64,000 nucleotides of DNA from the NCBI RefSeq assembly GCF_029581275.1, contig NZ_CP120742.1, positions 6,510,501 through 6,574,500 on the forward strand, given 5' to 3'. This DNA is from Micromonospora sp. WMMD1155. GTDB taxonomy: Bacteria; Actinomycetota; Actinomycetes; Mycobacteriales; Micromonosporaceae. Below, piece after piece: positions 59,413 to 64,000 of this stretch (position 1 is the first letter of the stretch; every line of letters begins with the position of its first letter). The position numbers and the translations under genes were made by a program. The notes beneath the pieces are model-generated. The model was not told the origin of the DNA, did no database searches, and saw only the letters and a program-made list of their open reading frames with translations.

Positions 59413-61188
59413 TCAGCCGACCAGTAGCTGGTGGGCGGCCAGCTCACGGTAGAGGGGGTCGGTCGCGGTCAGCTCGGCGTGGGTGCCGACGGCGACCACC
59501 CGACCGCCGTCGAGGACCACGATCTGGTCGGCGTCGACGACGGTGGCGAGCCGGTGCGCCACGATCAACAGCGTCCGGCGTACGGCCACCGCGTCGATGG
59601 CCCGGCGCAGCGCGGCCTCGTTGCGCGAGTCGAGATTGCTGGTCGGCTCGTCGAGCAGCAGCACCGGCGGGCCGGCGAGCAGGGCGCGGGCGATGGCCAG
59701 CCGCTGCCGCTCACCCCCGGAGAGGAGCACCCCTCCCTCCCCCACCTGGACGTCCAGCCCTTCGGCGGTGCGGTGCGTCAGGTGGGCGAGGTTCACCTCG
59801 TCGAGGACCTCGTGCAACCGGTCGTCGGTGGCGTCCGGGGTGGTGATCAACAGGTTCTCCCGCAGCGTGCCGGCGAGCACGGGGGCCTCCTGCTCGACGT
59901 AGCCGAGCCGGGCCCGCAGCGCGTCGCGGGGCAGGTCCCGCACGTCGGTGCCGTCCAGCCGGACCGCACCGGTGCTGACCTCGTAGAAGCGCTCGACCAG
60001 GGCCAGGAGGGTGGACTTACCGGCGCCGGAGGGGCCGACCAGGGCGGTACGCGTACCGGTGGGCACCGTGAAGCTGACGTCGTGCAGCACCGGCTCACCG
60101 CCCGGGTAGCCGAACGCGACCCGGTCGAACTCGATCATCGGGGCGGGTCGGCGCGGGCTGGTCGTCGCGGAGGCGGGCGCCGGCCGGTCCGCCGCACCCT
60201 CGGCGGGTACGGCGAGGATCTCCTCGATCCGGTGCAGGGCGCCCAGACCGGACTGCAACTGGGTGTACGCCCGCAGCACCTGGCCCAGCGGCAGCGCCAG
60301 CAGGAACAGGTACATGACGAAGGCGACCAGGTCGCCGACCGAGATCGCCCCGGCGGCGACCCGCGCCCCGCCGATGCCGAGCACCAGGAGGAACGCGCCC
60401 TGCACGGTGATCGAGCCGATCGGGCCGACCACCGACTGCACCCGGGCCACCCGCAGCCCGGCCGTGTACGCCTCCCGGGCGCTGCCGGTGACGGTCTGCG
60501 TCTCCCGGGCCTCGGCGCGGCTGGCCCGGATGGTCCGGGCCGCCGAGATGGCCCGCTCCACCGCGGAGGTCATCTCGCCGATCCGTTCCTGGGCGGCACG
60601 GGCCAACGCCCGCACCCGGCGGACGAAGGTGAGCGCGAAACCGAGCCCGAGCGCCACCCCGAGCAGGGTGACGCCGAAGAGCAGTGGGTCGAGCAGCACC
60701 ATGGCGGTGCCGGCGCCGACCACGGTCACCGCCCCGGTGACCGTCTCGAACAGCCCGGAGGTGACGACCGCGCGCAGCAGGGTGGTGTCCGAGCCGACCC
60801 GGGAGAGCAGGTCGCCGGTACGCCTGCTGTCGTACTCGGCGATGGGCAGCCGCAGCAGGTGGGCGGCGAGCCGTCGCCGGGTGCCGAGCACGAGTCCTTC
60901 GGCGGTGCGTTGCAGCAGGTAGTCGCGCAGCCCGCCGATCGCCGCGCTGAGCACGACGAGGACGACCAGCACCGTCACGAGCGCGGAGACGGGGTGGTCG
61001 GCGCCGATCCGGTCGAGCACCGACCGGGTGAGCAGCGGCTGCGCCAGCGAGGTCGCCGCGCCGAGCAGCGACAGCACGCCCACCACGACGAGGGTGCCGG
61101 TGTGCTCACGCAGGTACGGCAGCAGCGCGGCCAGGCCTACCGGCCGGTCTTGCGCGGTGCCGACCGGCCGGTCCTTCGGGGTGCTCAT
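59413..61188 (-). CDS. ABC transporter, fused permease/ATPase (exporter type)
   Basis: A 591-residue half-transporter with six TM helices (~20-300, e.g. TLVVVGVLSLLGAATSLAQPLLTRSVL and LLFGVTLLGVALGLGFALTFV). The nucleotide-binding domain has Walker A GPSGAGKST, signature LSGGERQRLAIARALL and Walker B VLLLDEPTSNLD. LSRVGSDTTLLRAVVTSGLFETV fits the multidrug/lipid-A exporter family. It would function as a homodimer in the membrane exporting a drug, peptide or lipid. ATG 61188. Not clearly in an operon with secA2 (72-base gap) or the dehydrogenase. Confidence 0.92.
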   Translation of the reverse strand: MSTPKDRPVGTAQDRPVGLAALLPYLREHTGTLVVVGVLSLLGAATSLAQPLLTRSVLDRIGADHPVSALVTVLVVLVVLSAAIGGLRDYLLQRTAEGLVLGTRRRLAAHLLRLPIAEYDSRRTGDLLSRVGSDTTLLRAVVTSGLFETVTGAVTVVGAGTAMVLLDPLLFGVTLLGVALGLGFALTFVRRVRALARAAQERIGEMTSAVERAISAARTIRASRAEARETQTVTGSAREAYTAGLRVARVQSVVGPIGSITVQGAFLLVLGIGGARVAAGAISVGDLVAFVMYLFLLALPLGQVLRAYTQLQSGLGALHRIEEILAVPAEGAADRPAPASATTSPRRPAPMIEFDRVAFGYPGGEPVLHDVSFTVPTGTRTALVGPSGAGKSTLLALVERFYEVSTGAVRLDGTDVRDLPRDALRARLGYVEQEAPVLAGTLRENLLITTPDATDDRLHEVLDEVNLAHLTHRTAEGLDVQVGEGGVLLSGGERQRLAIARALLAGPPVLLLDEPTSNLDSRNEAALRRAIDAVAVRRTLLIVAHRLATVVDADQIVVLDGGRVVAVGTHAELTATDPLYRELAAHQLLVG

Positions 61189-61283
61189 GCCGGGAACGGT
61201 AGTCGGCCGCGTCACCCACCCGGGCGGGGTCCGGGCCGACGTGCGCTCCCGGGGGCCGGTCGCCACCCCGCCCCGGGGCGCGG

Positions 61284-62372
61284 TCAGGTGGCCAGCACCA
61301 CCTGGAGTTCCTGGCGTCGACGGTCGGCCAGGTCGGTGAGCAGGGTGGGTGCCTCGTCGAACGGCACCACCGCCGAGACGAGGTGCTTGCGGACCACGTC
61401 CCCGTACGTGCGGAGCAGGTCGACGGTCTCGGCGGAGAGCCGTTCGCGGTCCCAGGTGGGGGCGAGCCCGCGCGGCACCCGGCCGATCTGCGCACAGCGC
61501 AGCGACAGCCCGTTGTGGTGGAACTCCTCCCCGAGCCGGACGGCGTCCGCGCCCTCCTGGTAGAAGGCGAGGTCGATGACGGTGCCCTGGGGGCGCAGCA
61601 GCCGCAGGGCGAGCTGCAGCGCCCACGCCTGCCCCCGGCACTGGAACACCACGTCGGCGCCCCGGTCACCGGCGGTGTGCGCCCAGCGGGTCTTGAGCAC
61701 CACCGCCGGGTCGTCCGCGTCGGGGTCGAGGGTTTCCAGGCCGAGCGCCTCGGCGGCGTGGCGGCGGTGCGGGGTGGAGTCCAGCACCACCACCGAGGCG
61801 GCGCCGTGCCGCCTGGCGAACAGTGCGGTCAGCAGCGCCACCACACCGGCGCCGACCACCGCGACACGACGGCCGCGGACCCCGTCGCCGAGCGCGCGGA
61901 CGTCGGCGCCGTGCAGGTCGGCCGCCGCGTGCAGGAGGCCGTTGGCGCAGATCGGGCCCATGTGCGCGACGTAGACGCCGAGCAGCGGGTCCAGGTCGTC
62001 GGGCAGCGGCACGAACCGCTCCGCGACCGGGTCGGCCAGCCAGCCGGTGCGGTGCCCGTAGGTCATGGCACCGACCGTGCCGACCGCGACGGCCGGGGTC
62101 TCGCTCTCCACCACTCGGCCGACCTGCATGTAGCCGAGCCGGTTCACCGGGTACGGGGTGCTCGCCGCGCCCGGCTGGAACAGGCCCAGGTCGGCGTTCC
62201 AGGTGACGTTCAGGTAGGGGTTGGTGCCCTTGACGTAGCTCAGCTCGGTGCCGGCGGAGACGCCACTGAAGAGCGTCTCGACCCGGAACGTGCCGGGGCG
62301 CAGCGGCGCGGCGTCCTGCTCCACGAGGTCGACCCGGCCGGGACCGGTGACCACCACGACCCGGTCACGCAT
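61284..62372 (-). CDS. Zinc-type alcohol dehydrogenase-like protein
   Basis: A 362-residue MDR-type dehydrogenase: MRDRVVVVTGPGRVDLVEQDAAPLRPGTFRVETLFSGVSAGTELSYVKGTNPYLN, later VAVVGAGVVALLTALFARRHGAASVVVLDSTPHRRHAAEALG (cofactor fold). It resembles bchC-like or sugar/polyol dehydrogenase subgroups working with Gfo/Idh/MocA partners. The usual catalytic-zinc Cys is replaced in the N-domain (VSAGTELSY), so metal use is uncertain. Start ATG 62372 overlaps the stop of the Gfo/Idh/MocA gene (8 bases), indicating joint function on one substrate. Confidence 0.82.
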   Translation of the reverse strand: MRDRVVVVTGPGRVDLVEQDAAPLRPGTFRVETLFSGVSAGTELSYVKGTNPYLNVTWNADLGLFQPGAASTPYPVNRLGYMQVGRVVESETPAVAVGTVGAMTYGHRTGWLADPVAERFVPLPDDLDPLLGVYVAHMGPICANGLLHAAADLHGADVRALGDGVRGRRVAVVGAGVVALLTALFARRHGAASVVVLDSTPHRRHAAEALGLETLDPDADDPAVVLKTRWAHTAGDRGADVVFQCRGQAWALQLALRLLRPQGTVIDLAFYQEGADAVRLGEEFHHNGLSLRCAQIGRVPRGLAPTWDRERLSAETVDLLRTYGDVVRKHLVSAVVPFDEAPTLLTDLADRRRQELQVVLAT

Positions 62373-63375
62373 CGACGGTCACCCCCGTGCGCAGCGCGGC
62401 CGGGGCGGTCGGGGTGGCGAGTCGTACGGTCGTGCCGGTGCGGGCCGAGTCGGCCACCGCGAGGGCCAGTCGCTGGGTCGCGAGCGCCTCGGCGTACGGG
62501 ACGCGGACGTCGTCGCCGATGCCGCGTACGGCGTCGACGAAGGCGCGGTCCACCGCCACCCGGGCGGCCTCCGGATCGGCCGGCACGTGTCGTTCGCCGT
62601 CGGCGTCGCGGATCGACAGACCGTCCTCGGTCAGGGCCAGGGCCAGCCCGTCGGCGAGGATCTCCAGGCCGGCGCGGTGCTTCCAGCCCAACACGCACGC
62701 CGCGCTGAGCGTGCCGACCGCCCCGTCGGCGAAGCGCAGCACGGCGGTGGTCACCGAGTCGACGTCGGCGCCGTCGACCGGCGGAGGGGTGCCGTCGCCG
62801 TACGCGGTGACCTCGGTGACCTCGTCGGCCAGCACGCGGACCAGGTCCAGCACGTGGGCGGCCTGTTCCACCACCGGGCCGCCGGAGCGGTCCCGCCGCG
62901 ACCACCAGGCGACCGGGGGCACCTTGTCCAGCCAGGCGCCGCTGACCATCCGGACGGGACGGTCAGCGAGCAGCTCACGGGCCTGGTCGAGCACGCTCAG
63001 GTAACGCCAGTGGTGGCCGACGGCGGTGCGCAGCCCCCGGCGCGCGACCAGGTCGGCGATCCGCTCGGCGGTGCCCAGGTCGACCGCGACGGGCTTCTCC
63101 ACGAACATCGGCACGCCGGCCTCGACCAGTGCCTCCTCGGCGGGGCCGTGCGCGAACGGCGGCACGCAGACGTACACCGCGTCGGGGCTGGTGGCCAGCA
63201 GCTCGGCGAGGTCGGCGCAGACCCGCGCGCCGTGCCGCGTGGCCAGCGCGGACGCCGCCTCCGGCGCGACGTCGGTGACCCCGACCAGCTCGACGTCGTC
63301 GAAGCCGGACAGCACGCGGGCGTGGCGTTGTGCCACTCCCCCGGCTCCGACCAGACCCACCCGGCAGTGACGCAT
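62365..63375 (-). CDS. Gfo/Idh/MocA-family oxidoreductase
   Basis: A 336-residue protein. The Rossmann N-domain (CRVGLVGAGGVAQRHARVLSGFDDVELVGVTDVAPEAASALA) and the characteristic EKPVAVD motif (PMFVEKPVAVDLGTAERIADLVA) are followed by the C-terminal sheet domain (GAWLDKVPPVAWWSRRDRSGGPVVEQAAHVLDLVRVL). The family oxidises or reduces sugars and inositols with NAD(P). ATG 63375. It overlaps the dehydrogenase gene downstream and is divergent from the GpgS-like glycosyltransferase, 193 bases away. Confidence 0.9.
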   Translation of the reverse strand: MRHCRVGLVGAGGVAQRHARVLSGFDDVELVGVTDVAPEAASALATRHGARVCADLAELLATSPDAVYVCVPPFAHGPAEEALVEAGVPMFVEKPVAVDLGTAERIADLVARRGLRTAVGHHWRYLSVLDQARELLADRPVRMVSGAWLDKVPPVAWWSRRDRSGGPVVEQAAHVLDLVRVLADEVTEVTAYGDGTPPPVDGADVDSVTTAVLRFADGAVGTLSAACVLGWKHRAGLEILADGLALALTEDGLSIRDADGERHVPADPEAARVAVDRAFVDAVRGIGDDVRVPYAEALATQRLALAVADSARTGTTVRLATPTAPAALRTGVTVDA

Positions 63376-63568
63376 CCGACACCCCTTCGAAGACCTTTCA
63401 TGTGCGATGGGAGCAGTCCCCCGGGGTGTGCGCAATCAAACGTTCATCCCCCGGGAACGCATTGTCGTCACCTCTGTGATCAAGCTGTTGCCGAGAATGC
63501 GGTTAGCGCGTGATGAGGAATGGGAACAACCAAATTCGGTTCTTCCACGCACGAATGGAGGGGTGCCC

Positions 63569-64000
63569 GTGCGGGATGCGACATCGAGCGTTTCACCGGT
63601 GGTGGAGGCGTGGGCCACGTACCGGACGACGACGGCGGCGGACTGGCCGGCGCGTCGTCTGATGCGGGCCAAGGGAGAGACCCGGGTCAGCGTGGTGCTG
63701 CCGGCGCGCAACGAGGAGGCCACCGTCGGCGCGATCGTGTCGACCATCCGGGAGCACCTGATGGATCGCGTCGCCCTGGTCGACGAACTGATCGTGGTGG
63801 ATTCACGCTCGACTGACCGTACGGCGCAGGTGGCCCGGGCCGCCGGTGCGGAGGTGGTCAGCCAGGACGCGATGACCCGGGGGTTGCCCCGACTCACCGG
63901 CAAGGGTGACGCCCTGTGGGCGGGTCTGGCCGCCGCCGAGGGGGACGTGGTGGCGTTCGTCGACGCCGACCTGCGGGAGTTCCGGCCGCACTTCGTGACC
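63569..64000 (+). CDS. Glucosyl-3-phosphoglycerate synthase-like GT2/GT81 glycosyltransferase (5' part)
   Basis: The first 144 codons are in the window. It begins MRDATSSVSPVVEAWATYRTTTAADWPARRLM, then has the GT-A fold motifs VSVVLPARNEEATVGAIVSTI, ELIVVDSRSTDRTAQVARAAGAEVV, GKGDALWAGLAAAEGDVVAFVDADL with a D-x-D metal site. This pattern matches GpgS, which makes glucosyl-3-phosphoglycerate, the first step of methylglucose lipopolysaccharide or glucosylglycerate synthesis. GTG 63569 follows GGAGG at a proper distance; GTG 63563 is too close. Confidence 0.78.
   Translation, partial: MRDATSSVSPVVEAWATYRTTTAADWPARRLMRAKGETRVSVVLPARNEEATVGAIVSTIREHLMDRVALVDELIVVDSRSTDRTAQVARAAGAEVVSQDAMTRGLPRLTGKGDALWAGLAAAEGDVVAFVDADLREFRPHFVT

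Noticed and set aside
1..64000. Prophage, integrative element or biosynthetic megacluster
   Set aside because: No integrase, phage structural genes, tRNA attachment site, PKS or NRPS were seen.

Overview
The window is very GC-rich actinobacterial chromosomal DNA with GTG starts and many ATGA/GTGA gene overlaps. MshC (mycothiol synthesis), a probable F420-dependent LLM oxidoreductase, SecA2, DUF3090 and SCO1664-family proteins and an ANTAR regulator point to an actinomycete. Gene content and intergenic repeats fit Micromonosporaceae (Micromonospora or a close relative). No rRNA, tRNA or CRISPR array was seen. Most of the window is ordinary core or semi-core chromosome; the only clear mobile element is one IS110-family insertion sequence.

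Layout. 0-3.3 kb: end of an ArsR regulator with an SRPBCC protein, a Mug-type uracil-DNA glycosylase, a methyltransferase, a CPBP protease and a decayed alpha/beta hydrolase. 3.3-4.05 kb holds no recognisable gene. 4-8.2 kb: two secreted multidomain proteins (ThuA; sorbosone-dehydrogenase-like) sharing a C-terminal beta-trefoil module. 8.2-15 kb: small enzymes, a secreted serine protease, and a divergent oxidoreductase/TetR pair whose TetR gene is frameshifted. 15-18.5 kb: metH. 18.7-20.6 kb: PAC2 and GntR genes, followed by a palindrome-rich gap. 21-26.7 kb: a conserved leftward cluster (LLM oxidoreductase, uppP, histidine phosphatase, DUF3090, SCO1664-family kinase-like protein, mshC). 26.8-34 kb: aldo/keto reductase, hypothetical genes, M20 peptidase, hemerythrin, LysR. 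34-37 kb: a ClpC-like unfoldase operon. 37.1-42.4 kb: NYN-domain protein, then a four-gene operon around an FtsK-like ATPase. 42.7-44.3 kb: a repeat-peptide gene directly followed by a JmjC/cupin_4 oxygenase. 44.4-48.1 kb: two DUF72 proteins, DUF2267, a DksA-like protein, a uridine-kinase-like protein. 48.2-51.2 kb: two receiverless OmpR-type regulators, rhodanese, cysteine dioxygenase-like protein. 51.2-57 kb: ankyrin, DUF3500, IS110, methyltransferase, HhH, DUF2231, GAF-ANTAR. 57-64 kb: secA2, ABC exporter, dehydrogenase pair and the start of a GpgS-like glycosyltransferase.

The most promising candidate for an undescribed system is the peptide/oxygenase pair at 42701-44292. A 101-residue protein made of four near-identical 21-residue repeats after a short leader lies 11 bases upstream of a JmjC/cupin_4 oxygenase. 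It looks like a multi-core RiPP precursor with a dedicated hydroxylase. Next are the FtsK-like ATPase operon (37680-42401), which has the composition of a small translocation apparatus, and a family of intergenic palindromes ending in TGATCGAC/GTCGATCA, found here in seven copies.
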